Assembly (NCBI GenBank): GCA_002812745.2
Contig: NCSJ02000458.1
Coordinates: 1 to 28,621 of the forward strand
Length of the DNA stretch: 28,621 nt
Reading direction: 5' to 3'
DNA from: Scytalidium lignicola
Lineage: Eukaryota; Ascomycota; Leotiomycetes
Both the position numbers and the translations under genes were made by a program. Under the pieces are notes generated by a model that saw only the letters and a list, made by a program, of their open reading frames with translations, made no database searches and was not told the origin of the DNA. The first letter of the stretch is position 1. Each line of letters opens with the position of its first letter. Below are positions 1 through 10,160 of the stretch, in pieces.

Positions 1-449
1 TTAACAATCCATAAGAATTGATTAAATAATGATTTTATCATGAAACTATTAATTTTTACAGATTATATAATAAAAGTCAAGTATAACTTTATCTTTATAA
101 TAATTGAACATTATATTAAGCTTATAATCTTTAAACTGTTTAAAAAGACTTAAAGAGTAAAAGAGATAACTAATATATTCTTACAAAGAATAATATCTTA
201 ATAAAGAGTATTAAAATAAATAATCTTTAATAAAGATATAAGATTCATATTTAAGTTTTAAGAAATATTAACAATAAGAATAAAAGTTAAAAGGAAATTG
301 TTAACAATATAACATNTANANACTNATAAACAAACAAAACGTTTAAACATATAATTAGAAGAATACCTAAAATATTATGTTAATTATAATTAGGACAACT
401 AAGTTGATTACTTGTTAATAGCAAAAATGTTATACAATAGTATACTACA
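1..449. other. AT-rich flank, no gene seen
   Basis: Very AT-rich sequence with stops in all frames and no protein motif I can recognise. A cluster of single N calls lies at 316-325. It may be flanking sequence or an older degraded repeat; nothing here decides between the two. Confidence 0.5.
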
Positions 450-809
450 TGTTATAAGTTTAACTGAACAAGCTAATTAGTGTAGGCCTAAGGCTTAGTA
501 TACAGTAAGTGTACACAGAGAACTTGACAATTAAGAGGTCATATGACTAGGATCAATAGATCAAGGTAATCCAATGATTTAAGGACTTAGATCAAGGGAT
601 TAGGGCAATCTAATAATCCAACTATATTTTATTATCTATATAAGCATACTATAAGAACATAAGAGTAAACTTCTTATGTTCAACCTAAATACATTATTAG
701 ATCTTACCTTTAACTTAATTACTTACTTATATGTTATATATTTCTATTGTCTTTGAATATTTACCTTACCTTTGTTATTCAATGACCTGGATAACAAAGT
801 TTTGTAACA
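450..809 (+). repeat. putative 5' LTR of the gypsy element
   Basis: This stretch lies immediately 5' of the gypsy coding remnant. It starts TGTTATAAG and ends TTGTAACA, giving the TG...CA ends expected of an LTR. It is less AT-rich than its surroundings, has a TATATAAGC-type promoter-like stretch near 637-646, and carries an internal partial repeat beginning GATCAAGG (about 560 and 591). No second copy is present in the window, so the ends cannot be verified by pairing. A primer-binding site after 809 could not be assigned. Confidence 0.3.
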
Positions 810-883
810 TTTTAAATATCAATATCTTAATGAATTAAGATTTAAAAACAAATATACTAATAGATAATAATAATGAATAACAA

Positions 884-2032
884 CCTGAAGAAGATTCTAA
901 AGAAGGCTTTAAAGAAGAATCAAAAGAAGAATCTAAGGAAATATCTGAGGAAAGTTCAGAAGATAATTCTGAAGAAGACTAAGGTAAGAACCAGATTATC
1001 AAGGAAATTAACATCTAAGAAGGAATGTTAGAAAAANGTTATTATACTACTAAAGTAACTTACTAAGTTAACAAAAGGATTAATTGTTAAAGAATCATCA
1101 AAAGTTATAAGAAAGAAGTTAACATCTTTACTACTTAAATCCAATCTAAAACCAACTTCAACATTATAAGCTCCAAGTCTAAACCCTGATCCAGACTCTG
1201 AACTAGAGGACAATGTTGAACAAGTCTTAATAACAATCTTTAAAGAAATTAAAATCATTAAACCAAACCTGTTCTATAAGGATAAGAAGAAATTAAAAGT
1301 ATATCTTGTTTAAACAAGAACTTATTTAATGTTGAACAATTATCTATTACTTAAAAATATACATAAGGTTTTATAAGCATCAATGTACTTGAGAAAAGTA
1401 GTTAAAACTTAATTTCAACCTTTTAAGAACAAATAGTTTATAACAAACAAAGAAACAACAAACCAAGGAGTAATCAACATCATTATAAATTAGGTTAACT
1501 ATATAAAAGAACTCAAACACTTATATAAGAATGTTAATAAGAAAAGGAATACTAAGAGATGATTAGCTTACTTTAGATAAACCAAGAGCTTTAACAAATA
1601 TATAATACTCTATTATTAGTATACAATTTCAATTAACTAAGAAGAAGAGATGTATATATATCAGTATAAGACCAACTTAAAGGACTTCATCAAGGAAGAG
1701 TTATACTAACAACTTATAATCATTACATTCAATGTTCTTATTGACTTGTTTATCAAGATTAGAAATAAACAATATAAGATGATCTTGAACAAAAAGAGTA
1801 GATTGTACTTTAACAAGAAAAAGACTAACAACAAGAAAGATTATGAAAACCTTATGAAGTTAAATACTATGAAGAAAGGAAAACCTTTTAAAAGAAAGGG
1901 AAAAAAGTACTTTGAANGAAAAAACAAGAAAAGGAATTCCTTTAAAATCTCCTTTGAANGAACTTGANTAAAAGAAGAAAAAACAAGTTATGTTTTAAAT
2001 GTAAACTTCTTGGACATATAACAAATACTTAT
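884..2032 (+). pseudogene. gypsy gag remnant with mutated zinc knuckle
   Basis: An acidic, Glu/Ser-rich run (884-982, repeated E-E-S and S-K-E) is followed after about 900 bases by a Lys-rich basic stretch (1746-1960), then a retroviral-type zinc knuckle at 1991-2032 of the form C-x2-C-x4-H-x4-C. The first two Cys and the His are present (CFKC then GH), but the last Cys is read as Tyr (TAT), one G-to-A change from TGT. Acidic N-terminal part, basic linker and CCHC box fit a nucleocapsid-containing Gag. Several stops and N calls (1037, 1917 and near 1957) interrupt it. It is non-functional. Confidence 0.6.
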
Positions 2033-3289
2033 AAGAAGGATAACAAGTTAAGTATAGTAGTTAAGGTTGAAGCTATAAGAATCTTAAGACTTAAGGATAT
2101 TCTGTTGGAATTATCAGAAGAAAAAAGCTTAAGCTTAGAAGAGAGCTTATTAGATGAAGAAACTCTTCAAGATTCTATGATTATATTATATCTTGTTGTT
2201 AGGACTAATGCAAACGAAATAATAATAACAAGAGTCTTTAAAACAAACTTTATACTTATGATAAGAACTTAACATATAAGATACTCTTAAGATAACAACC
2301 AAAACGAAGGCTAAGGCTAATGAAGATCAATTCTAAGAGTTAGCAGAATTTAAATGATTGTCCTAATGGATTTCAAGGCTATACTGATAGAACAATATCT
2401 TATGTCTAGAGAACTATTAGCCTTGAGATATTATCTTATAATTAGTATAAGAGGATTAAGAGGATAAGAAATCCTAAACAAAAGTTAACTTTATAAAACT
2501 ATATAATAAGAAGAAACAATTGTTAAAGCATATGAACTTAATATTAGAGATCTTACTCTAGTTTATAAGATTAACCTCTAAAGCATTATTATAAAGAAAA
2601 GAATATGTAAATTCCTCTTACTCATAGAAAGAACTCAGATTTAAGATGACTTTGATCAAATGCTCAAAAACACTTAGATAGTTATAAAAGAAGGATTAAG
2701 TTATGTCTTATAAGGACAATACAACTTATAACATGAAGGACTTCTAATAATAACCTATTAACAAGACTAAGTAAAAGTAAAAGCTTAATATAAAGAAATC
2801 TAAAGTTTAGAAAAGTTAGTAAAACAATTACTTAAAACTGAATAATACTATGCTTAACAAGAATAAAGGGAATTGGTTAAGATTATTGTTGAACTAACTA
2901 ACTAAGATATGAAGGTATTACCTATAATTAACAAATTAGAGGAAGATTTACTACTTTTAAAAGTACTCATTATGTTATCAGGAGAAGATGAACTACTATA
3001 AAGAATTAATGAATAATTCAACCAAGAAGTAATAGTATATCCTTTGAATTCTAGAAAAAGAATTCCTAAGGAAAGTAATGTCTTTATTATTAAAATAAAA
3101 AAATACCTTAGAAATAAAATAGTAGAATAAGTATAAGATACATGTACATTCATAAATGATAAAAGTCTTGATAAACTTAGGTTAAGAAATCTTAATGAAA
3201 GATAAGCAATATTGTTTAAGGAACTAGAAGAAAACATTAAAGACTTAGAAATTAAAGATGATATATCAGTTGACAATACTAGAAATGTT

Positions 3290-3610
3290 AATCTCTATTC
3301 TATAAATAGTAAGAATTCGTTATACATTAATATAAAACTGTACAAGAAGTTAATAAAAGCCTTGATTGATTCAAGAGTTAAAAANGAACTTCATCAGCAA
3401 ACAAGTTATAAAGCAACTTAAACTTAATACAAGAGTTAAGGATAACAACTACTTAATATCATTAACAAACAGTATTAAGGTTTAAAAGCATATTAATGTT
3501 CAAACTTAAAACTTAGATATAAAATATAACAAAAGCCATTAGGAGAAGATATCTTTTAATATTATAAGGTTAAGAACATATCAAGTCATATTAGGAATTA
3601 AATGAATAAG
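3290..3610 (+). pseudogene. gypsy aspartic protease remnant
   Basis: The core reads ALIDSR at 3359-3376, matching the retropepsin ALIDSG motif with Gly changed to Arg (GGA to AGA). It continues NFI-like, and the second half ends in LGIK at 3588-3599, matching the LGIPWL region that closes the protease of this superfamily, followed by a stop where Trp is expected. The part before 3380 and the part after it lie in different frames. The switch falls at an ambiguous N (3385) in an A run, so it may be a base-calling artefact. The protease would have cut the Gag-Pol polyprotein; as read here it is dead. Confidence 0.65.
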
Positions 3611-3839
3611 AAAGTATAATCTAATAATTAATTAGAGAATAAGTATAATTACCTTCTCAGAAGAAATTATATCTTTAAGAGTTATCCATATTAATAAGAC
3701 TATAAAATATATTCTTGAGGAATATTATGAATAACTAAAACTATTTACAAAAAGACTTGATAATTTAGCCTTACTTGAGTATAAATTATAAGATTATAAA
3801 ATAAAGCTTAAAGAGAGGTTTAGACTAACCTACAAATTA

Positions 3840-4716
3840 ATTTATCAAATAACTCTTGTTAAGGATAAGATAATAAAGAAATAGTTACTCAAGAAAATAA
3901 TGCTTAAAGGTTTGTATAAAGAAGGTCATAACAAAGTTAAAGTACTACTACATTATACAAAGAAAGGAAATAATCCGTTAGGACAACCTTATGATGATTA
4001 CAAACACTTAAACAGTAAAATTAAGAAAGATTAATACCCTTTACCATTAATAAATTCAATGATAGACAAGTTGAAGAGAGTTGTCATATTTACTAAGCTA
4101 GACTTGTAATTAGCATTTAATCTAGTTAAGATTAAAAGAGATGACAAATGAAAAACTGTTATTCAAACAAAATACAAACTATTTAAACTATTAGTTATAA
4201 CGTTTAATATGACTAATATTCTAACAATACAATAGAGAATAATAAACTGGATATTAGAGAAATATTTAAAGAAATTTATAATAGTATATCTTGATGATAT
4301 AATCATTTACTCAAAGAGTATTAAAGAATATAAGAAGTATGTTAAGCTTATTCTAAAAGTGTTATAAGAAGCAGGATTGTACTACAAACTAATAAAATGT
4401 AAATTTCATAAGGAATAAGTTTAATTCTTAAGATATTGTATTTCTAAAGAAAGAATAAAAACCCTTGACAACAAGATTCAGTCAATTAAGGAATGAGAAC
4501 TACTTAAGACTATTAAGCAATTATAAAGTTTCTTAGAGTTAGCTAATTATTACTGAAGATTTGTAAAAGACTATTCTAAAATCTTTATACTATTGACTAA
4601 ACTTACAAAGAAAGATTAAGCTTATAAATGGAATGATATTATAAGAGAAGTATTCTAAAGCATCAAGGATACCTTTATAAAAGGAAGTTTCTTGAGAATC
4701 TTTAATCTAAAGAAAA
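3840..4716 (+). pseudogene. gypsy reverse transcriptase remnant
   Basis: One frame carries the RT landmarks in order: a DYKHLN segment near 3996, YPLPLI (4035-4052), FTKLDL with the first catalytic Asp (about 4089-4106), the LLVITFNMTN segment (about 4185-4214) corresponding to the usual LPFGLTN region, and the catalytic YLDD box intact at 4287-4298 followed by IIIYSKS. Downstream the connection region reads FLELANYY then a stop then RF, matching the thumb motif NYYRRF with CGA changed to TGA. Over about 850 bases the frame holds and damage is by stops only. A frame change follows at the A run 4712-4720. Confidence 0.85.
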
Positions 4717-4717
4717 A

Positions 4718-5096
4718 AAATACAAATTAAGACTAATGCCTTTAATGTAACATTAAGAGTTGTGTTGTTATAATCATAATAGATTAGTAAATGATATTAT
4801 TAAGTACTATTAGCATTTTAGTCAAGAAAGTTAAACATTACTAAAAGAAATTATCAAACATTAAATAAAGAAATGTTAACTATCATAAAAGCTCTGAAGT
4901 ACTAGAGAATGTATACTGTAAAATCTAGTAAAATAGTTAATATACTTTTAGATTATCATAACCTCTAATACTTCATGACAACTAAGCAATTGAATACAAG
5001 ACAAGTATAATAAGCAAAAAANGTTATCCAAGTATAATTTTAAGATTACTCATATTAAAGGCAAAGATAATAAAANGAGCAGATGCTTTAAGTTGA
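4718..5096 (+). pseudogene. gypsy RNase H remnant
   Basis: After the A-run frame change the sequence reads TNAFNV, matching the TDAS motif of retroelement RNase H with the catalytic Asp changed to Asn. SRKLN...RNYQTLNKEMLTII follows at about 4822-4890 and, at 5079-5096, ADALS then TGA, matching ADALSR at the pol RNase H / connection end with CGA changed to TGA. Two N calls (5021 and 5076) coincide with further frame ambiguity. The loss of the Asp makes it inactive. Confidence 0.75.
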
Positions 5097-5110
5097 AAAC
5101 TTAAGTACTT

Positions 5111-6110
5111 AACCAAAAAAGCATTACTCTTATATAATAAGCTAGACAAAGTAATTAACTTATTAATTATATAAATTTATACTAACAAAATTAAACTATA
5201 AGTATATTTGTTTAAATGTTATATACTTAACATAAATATATTATTATAATATATTNAAAAACATAACATATATTAAAAGTATTTTTATTCAAAATAAAGT
5301 TAATAGTAAGTAAATTATCCTTAGTTTTTTATGCTTTATACTAATAATTATAATAAAATGTACTATAATTTTCATGATAAACTGAGTAAAATAACAAACA
5401 ATTATTGTTAAACATAAAAAGAAGAAGAATACTTAGAAGGCTAATCATTTAAGCTGAGTATACTTAGTTATTAGTCTTATTGCTTTAAAGTTACTTATAT
5501 TTTAAAACTTAGTAATAAGTTCTTTATTTAACTTTTTGATATATTTAATAAGTATTAACTTAAATATAAGATAAGCATTGATGAAGATTAAGTATTATTT
5601 TATTATTATTATTATTATTCTTATACTATAGGTTATGAGGCTACCTTAAGGGTATGTAGGATAATTATACTATTATACAAGAAACTATACTAACTCCTTG
5701 ACTAGGTGAAAACCTCTATACTACTCTTTATTTGCTTGAGTACAATTGCTTTGCCTTGTCTTTACTATCCTCTTGTTTAATACTTAGCTTATTAACTTGG
5801 TTAAAGAGAGTTTTATTATACTATTAAGTTAATAGTTAATAACTTAGTTCTTTAAGACATTATTACTTTATTGTTATCTTATTTTACTCCTAGATCCTTA
5901 GTTATATTGTTAATTTGTACTCTTGTAGCCTTCTTATAATTAACATTTAGTTAATAATCTGTTTATATTTTTAACAACTTCTCAATATCTCTTTTAAGTT
6001 TCTTATTATATAAGCTCTTATTTTAAGGCTCTTTCTTGTTTATTCTAAGTTTAAATAGTTAATAATTAGATAGTAAGTTGTTTTTTTTTACAAGTTTACA
6101 ATTGTATTAT
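5111..6110. other. AT-rich stretch without recognisable gene
   Basis: The gypsy integrase is expected here but is not found on the plus strand. On the minus strand between about 5700 and 6060 there is a Lys/Leu-rich, stop-riddled reading that might be an old transposase tail, but no diagnostic motif supports this. The segment ends at a sharp change to ordinary base composition near 6110. Confidence 0.4.
5593..5619. repeat. (ATT)n microsatellite
   Basis: About nine uninterrupted or nearly uninterrupted ATT units in the AT-rich block between the gypsy remnant and the normal-GC island. Confidence 0.8.
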
Positions 6111-6866
6111 CTGAGTACTGCGGCCTGCCTTATTGGGAATGGCATGTACGTTACCCAGTAATTACCACCTTCTGACATTTTTACCTCTAACACTTCCAGC
6201 ATTTATTTGCATTCACATAAGCATCTCATAGTCATCGCTCTCGTCAATCTCCCACTCCCAATATTCTTGTATTACAATAACTGAACACTCATATCCGATA
6301 TAGCCGATTTGACTTCGAGCTGCTATTCTAGGTTTGATCTCTCTGTCGCATCTTATTGGCGAAAATACGAATATTGCCAACAATCTATTTTTGCTATTAC
6401 ACTATTATAAACCGGCACTGCAACTGATTTATACCCTATTATGGTATCATCTTCCATATCTTACGATACAACCAATCAAAGAAATGCCTCATAAAAATGT
6501 GATTTGCAGTTGCTTAAATTACATTGCAGGTAAGTTATCTGTCTAAACAAGATATTGGTTAGTCTGCTCTCGTTGTGAGGCTAGAGGGTATGTATTATAT
6601 TCCTAGCTGAGGCTGATTTTCAATAAAAGAGACTAGTATCTGTCTTACGTGGCAGTGTCATATTGCATTATCGAAGCTTTTGGTGAGCAACGTGCAGTTT
6701 AAATCGTTGCGCGATAGGTGAAAAAAGTAGGTGTGGTTGCACGAGGTGGATAATGATTTTGGAAGAGGCCTCCATACATATTTGCATAGCAGAATCCTCC
6801 ATCACCTTCCAGTCTTGGTCTCGCACCTCAATTATTATTTTCGGTAGCCGTAACCCCACTCATAGG

Positions 6867-7136
6867 TTATGACTTGTGTGTGCATGCTTCGCTTGGTTGG
6901 AGTGGGAGGATTGCCCAAAAACAAGCGCCACCAAAAGCTATAATATTATGGCCTTCCTTCCAGTCTAGCCCGAATATGGCTGAGAAGGGTTTCGAGGCTA
7001 CATTGAGAAATAGAGAATAACCACGAAACTTCACCTTTTCAGGCCCAGCAACCAGAATAACGTCGCCATCTGGAGCGATCTGGACAATTGTGCTTAGCTT
7101 ACTGTCTCTTATTTCTTCTATATGAGTATATAGCAA
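6867..7136 (-). pseudogene. BTB/POZ-domain gene fragment
   Basis: The minus-strand translation contains QIAPDGDVILVAGPEKVKF, then SLFLNVASKPFSAIFG and DWKEGH. This is the start of the BTB/POZ fold as found in many fungal BTB proteins: a D-G-D-V-x-L-V-x-G strand, then an S-x-x-L-x-x-x-S-x-x-F-x-x-M/I-F helix, then a WKEG segment. BTB domains mediate dimerisation and often couple to cullin-3 ligases; the role of this one is unknown. The frame has no ATG at the expected start, and after about 70 residues it loses similarity and stops, with no continuation of the domain in the other two frames. I read it as a truncated pseudogene. An unrecognised intron after GGH-like residues is a less likely alternative. 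Confidence 0.6.
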
Positions 7137-7283
7137 AATTTATTATTATACCGAATCCAATTTAGTAGGAGTTCCCTTGCTAATTAGTAGATCTACGCAC
7201 TAGGGTAGGTGCGGGGTAAATAAAAACTCAACTACTGTCACAACACATTTTCTAGCATCCGAAAAGCACATCCGAAAAGTACC

Positions 7284-7505
7284 TTAGCAGTGCTTGCAGT
7301 AAAGCTCATCGTTTTTAGCGTCATACGGAGAACAAACGCCCTTCTTCTTTCTCGGACAACCTAACCACTCCAAAAAAATAGAACTCTTATCCCCTCAGAT
7401 TCCAGAGGCTTCAAAAAGCCCCAGGCCACTTATTTGGTTTGGCTCTTTTGCTGATCCGGGTGATCGACTGCACTTACTGAGACTCTGCAACTTAGCTAAT
7501 CTCAT
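7284..7505 (-). pseudogene. small broken ORF with Cys-rich C-terminus
   Basis: From an ATG at 7505 the minus strand reads 36 codons, a single in-frame TGA (7395-7397), and then 36 more codons to TAA. The second part ends with Cys residues arranged as GCPRKKKGVC, then YCKHC at the C-terminus (C-x7-C and C-x2-C), which could bind zinc. I do not recognise the family. The TGA could be a TGG to TGA change or an intron boundary could lie nearby. Chance is possible for a frame this short; the ordered Cys tail is the only reason to list it. Confidence 0.25.
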
Positions 7506-8220
7506 CTGCTATAAGTAGACTTAGTGGATGTGGGCAACTTTATTACCCCAGGGTTATCGTACGTATGGCGGTCGAATCCTGTTACAGCGCCCAATACGAT
7601 AGCATCTAGAGGGTAAGGTTCTGATCCCTTCTAAGGTATATCATTCATTTATAAGATTTCAGTAGCAGGCAGGAGTTCAGATGACAGGAGGATGATCAGT
7701 GCAAACTTCAGCATTGCTTGAAAAGCGATGGCAATGCCCTCGGGGGCATGATGTCGCTGGTATTTGCTAACTGAATACGTGCGGATCTTGCTTGTGCACT
7801 GTCTATGCACCCGGGGGCATATGGCATCTACAAGCAAAACTTTCACATTCACGTACGCACACACAAATGGTCATCCAGGAAAGCAAACATGCATGGCATT
7901 ATTCCCCCGGAGACATGATTCTGATCTCTAACCCGAGGGCCAAGATACTGTAAACTACCTAGATTAGTAAGTCTCGAGATATATTGCACTACTCCAACCA
8001 CTTGGTGAGACATCTGCTAAAATTCTACATATGTACGTGGTCGACCGTTAAGAATATCAGCAACTTACGGGTTGCCTGCGCATATTAGGATCTATGAAAC
8101 TGAGAGATCTTAAGTTGATGAACAATTTGGAGTGAAAATTAGTATTCTCTATGACTAAGTGAGCACTGCTGTGGAGGTGTCAGCCGAGAGTTGGTGATTT
8201 TGGCCCGCGCGGGCCCTAGC
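7506..8220. other. island interval without supportable gene
   Basis: Ordinary-composition sequence 3' of the long minus-strand gene. A 71-codon minus frame at 7649-7864 begins with GTG, has no recognisable motif and is not called. The first couple of hundred bases below 8220 would contain the 3' untranslated region of the gene ending at 8221. Confidence 0.4.
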
Positions 8221-9582
8221 TTACGGCAATGCATTTGTCCCCGTGGTCAACTTCAATACAATAATTCGGTCTATAAAAAACCCAACTCGAAGATAGATGG
8301 AATTGAATATTCGACCCTTAACTGTGAAAAGGATATCCCTGTGTCTGCTACATCTTGCCGATAGTATACAATGCTGTATCCCAGGACGGCCACAAGTGAA
8401 GGATAAATTCATGTCGTGGAGAAACCTGATCAGCAGTGTATGAAAGTTAAAGGCAAGTGGCTGTTGTAGATGTGACCTCTTCAGCATTATCTTCCGATGA
8501 TCGAAATGCCTAGGACCGTATTTATCATTTATTTTGAGACAAGGCCACATTCCAAGACACCAGTCCTGAAAAGTATTGTGAGTTTGATGTGCAATCTCTG
8601 AATCAAAAGCGTCCTTGCGTATAGGCTCGTCAAGGAAAAGGCCAGCATCACAGCAGAGCCAGGAAAAGTTAGTTGAGCTGAGCTGCTCCCGAATATCCGG
8701 TATAGTGTGGGATGAATCGAGTCGGAAGAACTCATTTTCTCTTAGCAAAAGATTTAATGCATCAAGAATCTCCCTCCAGCGAGCACTTGGATCCGGCGGC
8801 TCATCCGAGAGCTGCCTCCTTTTATTAAGTTCAAAAAGTTCAGCAGATTTCTTCTGACAATCTGATCGAAGGGCTGTCATCCATTTCTCTTCTGACCACT
8901 GACTCTGTTGAAGACTGAAACATTTCACAAATTCTAAGATGAGTAATCTACGAAAGCAGCTGTAGCTGCTGTTATAATTGACTGCGTAGCTTGGGTGAAA
9001 TGCGTTTACTCGGAGAAAACTTGGCGTGCCATCTTCTAGCTTTTGGATGGGGAATCTTTTGCCAGGTCCTAGACTCTGTATGTCTCTTACAAATTGAAGA
9101 TGGGAGCTCCCTTGAGCACAACATATCACTACATCAGGTGCTTTGTCCTTAACCATTCGAACCAGTGTTTCGTGGGCAGCTCTGAATATCTCCGTATCCT
9201 CGTATTCTTCGGTTAGGAACGGTAACATATCGAAGACACTCATATTATCGAGGCCAGAGAGTTGATTGCTTGCGACGGATACGAGCTGACGTATGGCCTC
9301 CAGGGTCGGGCAGTTATCGACGTCTGCTGTGAAGCCGTTCTCATAGGTTTGATATTTCCATGGCTGCTGAAGCAGGACCAGGATTCCTCCTGTAGTGTCT
9401 GGTCCAGCAAGGTCTAGCCCAAAGCTAAGCTCGGAGATATTTATACTGTCATCCCCCCATCTCAATCTCTCTCCAAATTCACGAAGGATTTGGACATGAG
9501 CTCCTGTAACTTTTGAAATGCCAGCAGGTCGTATGCTGTAAATGCGGCTCCTCAGTCGGTGATTTACGGAACCCCTAGGCAT
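8221..9582 (-). CDS. hypothetical protein with uracil-DNA-glycosylase-like motif order
   Basis: A 453-residue open frame from the first ATG (9580-9582) to TAA, by far the longest intact ORF in the window and without RIP-type stops. The frame stays open upstream through a TTG to a stop near 9621, and a CTGCAG acceptor-like site at 9615-9620 means a 5' exon may be missing. The N-terminal half has a motif order like the uracil-DNA-glycosylase superfamily: a hydrophobic strand ending GGILVLLQQPW (65-75), a DNCPTLEAIRQL helix (89-100), GLDNMSVFDMLPFL (110-123) like the N-containing middle strand, APDVVICCAQGS (148-159) like the ...VALG strand, and FHPSYAVNY (195-203) like the HPS/HPSP motif. The order and spacing are seen; the assignment is inference, and the usual catalytic residues cannot be confirmed. 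The C-terminal half (about 230-453) is unrecognised, with no signal peptide or clear membrane segment. It stands alone between repeat blocks. Confidence 0.6.
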   Translation of the reverse strand: MPRGSVNHRLRSRIYSIRPAGISKVTGAHVQILREFGERLRWGDDSINISELSFGLDLAGPDTTGGILVLLQQPWKYQTYENGFTADVDNCPTLEAIRQLVSVASNQLSGLDNMSVFDMLPFLTEEYEDTEIFRAAHETLVRMVKDKAPDVVICCAQGSSHLQFVRDIQSLGPGKRFPIQKLEDGTPSFLRVNAFHPSYAVNYNSSYSCFRRLLILEFVKCFSLQQSQWSEEKWMTALRSDCQKKSAELFELNKRRQLSDEPPDPSARWREILDALNLLLRENEFFRLDSSHTIPDIREQLSSTNFSWLCCDAGLFLDEPIRKDAFDSEIAHQTHNTFQDWCLGMWPCLKINDKYGPRHFDHRKIMLKRSHLQQPLAFNFHTLLIRFLHDMNLSFTCGRPGIQHCILSARCSRHRDILFTVKGRIFNSIYLRVGFFIDRIIVLKLTTGTNALP

Positions 9583-10160
9583 TCCATGATGATTAAGTGG
9601 ATCTGACAAGAGTCCTGCAGGTTAAAATAGATAATCGCAGTATTTTTGTAAAGTAACGACTACCCGATTAATAGGCCCAAAATTTAACTTGATCTTATTA
9701 AAATTGATTAGCTGATATCTGCAAGATCAATTAAAATTGCTGGAGTGCCCATACCGATAAACGTTTTGTAGAAATTGAGCCTGGATTAGAATGGACTCGT
9801 ACTGCGGACTATCTAAGTACGGATGGCAGGGATCACCACCTCCGCCGCGCTAGACTTGATCGGTTTGACGTTACCAGCATACACCATGGATTCTTGTTTG
9901 GTTACACCTGGGAACATCTTATGCTCCTAGTCCTTAATCCTCATCTTCCGTTGAGCTTTGAGTTTTTCACCAATTCCAATGATCAGTCGAGTCCACGAGT
10001 TCGAGAATCAGCGCACAAGCAGAGTTTGGGCTCAGCTCATCCAGAACGACGAGAACATGAGGAGAAGACGATAGTAAACGCAATTATTCGCCGGATGGGG
10101 CGTAATAACAATATGGGAGTATTATCTATAAACAAATTTCGACTTTGGATAAAACCTTAA
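9583..10160. other. upstream region of the long minus-strand gene; possible 5' exon or promoter
   Basis: This interval would hold the promoter, and perhaps a first exon, of the gene ending at 8221. An acceptor-like CTGCAG preceded by a pyrimidine-rich TTTTAAC on the minus strand lies at about 9615-9627, but I could not find a convincing donor and ATG. On the plus strand, short frames at 9894-10160 are open but start at TTG and match no family known to me. The island ends near 10160. Confidence 0.3.

Larger units (their letters stand above)
450..5110 (+). mobile_element. degraded, 3'-truncated Ty3/gypsy LTR retrotransposon
   Basis: Read on the plus strand, the block carries in order an acidic gag-like stretch, a zinc knuckle, an aspartic protease, RT with YLDD, and RNase H. 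The order and motifs are those of Ty3/gypsy pol. The frame is broken by many stops of the CAA/CAG to TAA/TAG and CGA to TGA kind, as expected after RIP, with few frame changes, most of them at A homopolymers or N calls. No integrase zinc finger or DDE core and no 3' LTR follow RNase H, so the element is truncated after about 5110 or its 3' part has been replaced. The outer borders are approximate. Confidence 0.8.
6111..10160. other. island of ordinary base composition between RIP-degraded blocks
   Basis: Within a few tens of bases around 6110 and again around 10160 the sequence switches between very AT-rich repeat DNA and DNA with all four bases well represented, including CpA, CpG and long non-AT words. 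The island contains no recognisable retroelement motif. It holds the only long open frame of the window. At 6111-6860 I see no supportable gene: the short open frames there start from non-ATG codons and resemble nothing known to me. Confidence 0.75.

Noticed and set aside
6334..6546. 70-codon plus-strand ORF in the island
   Set aside because: It starts from TTG, has no recognisable motif and a low-complexity hydrophobic composition; there is no support for translation.
7649..7864. 71-codon minus-strand ORF in the island
   Set aside because: It starts at GTG and matches no family; the length is within chance for this composition.
8529..8857. Short ORFs on both strands inside the long minus-strand gene
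   Set aside because: They are shadows of the 453-codon frame.
9894..10160. 88-codon plus-strand ORF at the right edge of the island
   Set aside because: It starts at TTG and shows no domain; another frame of the same stretch looks equally protein-like, so no gene is called.
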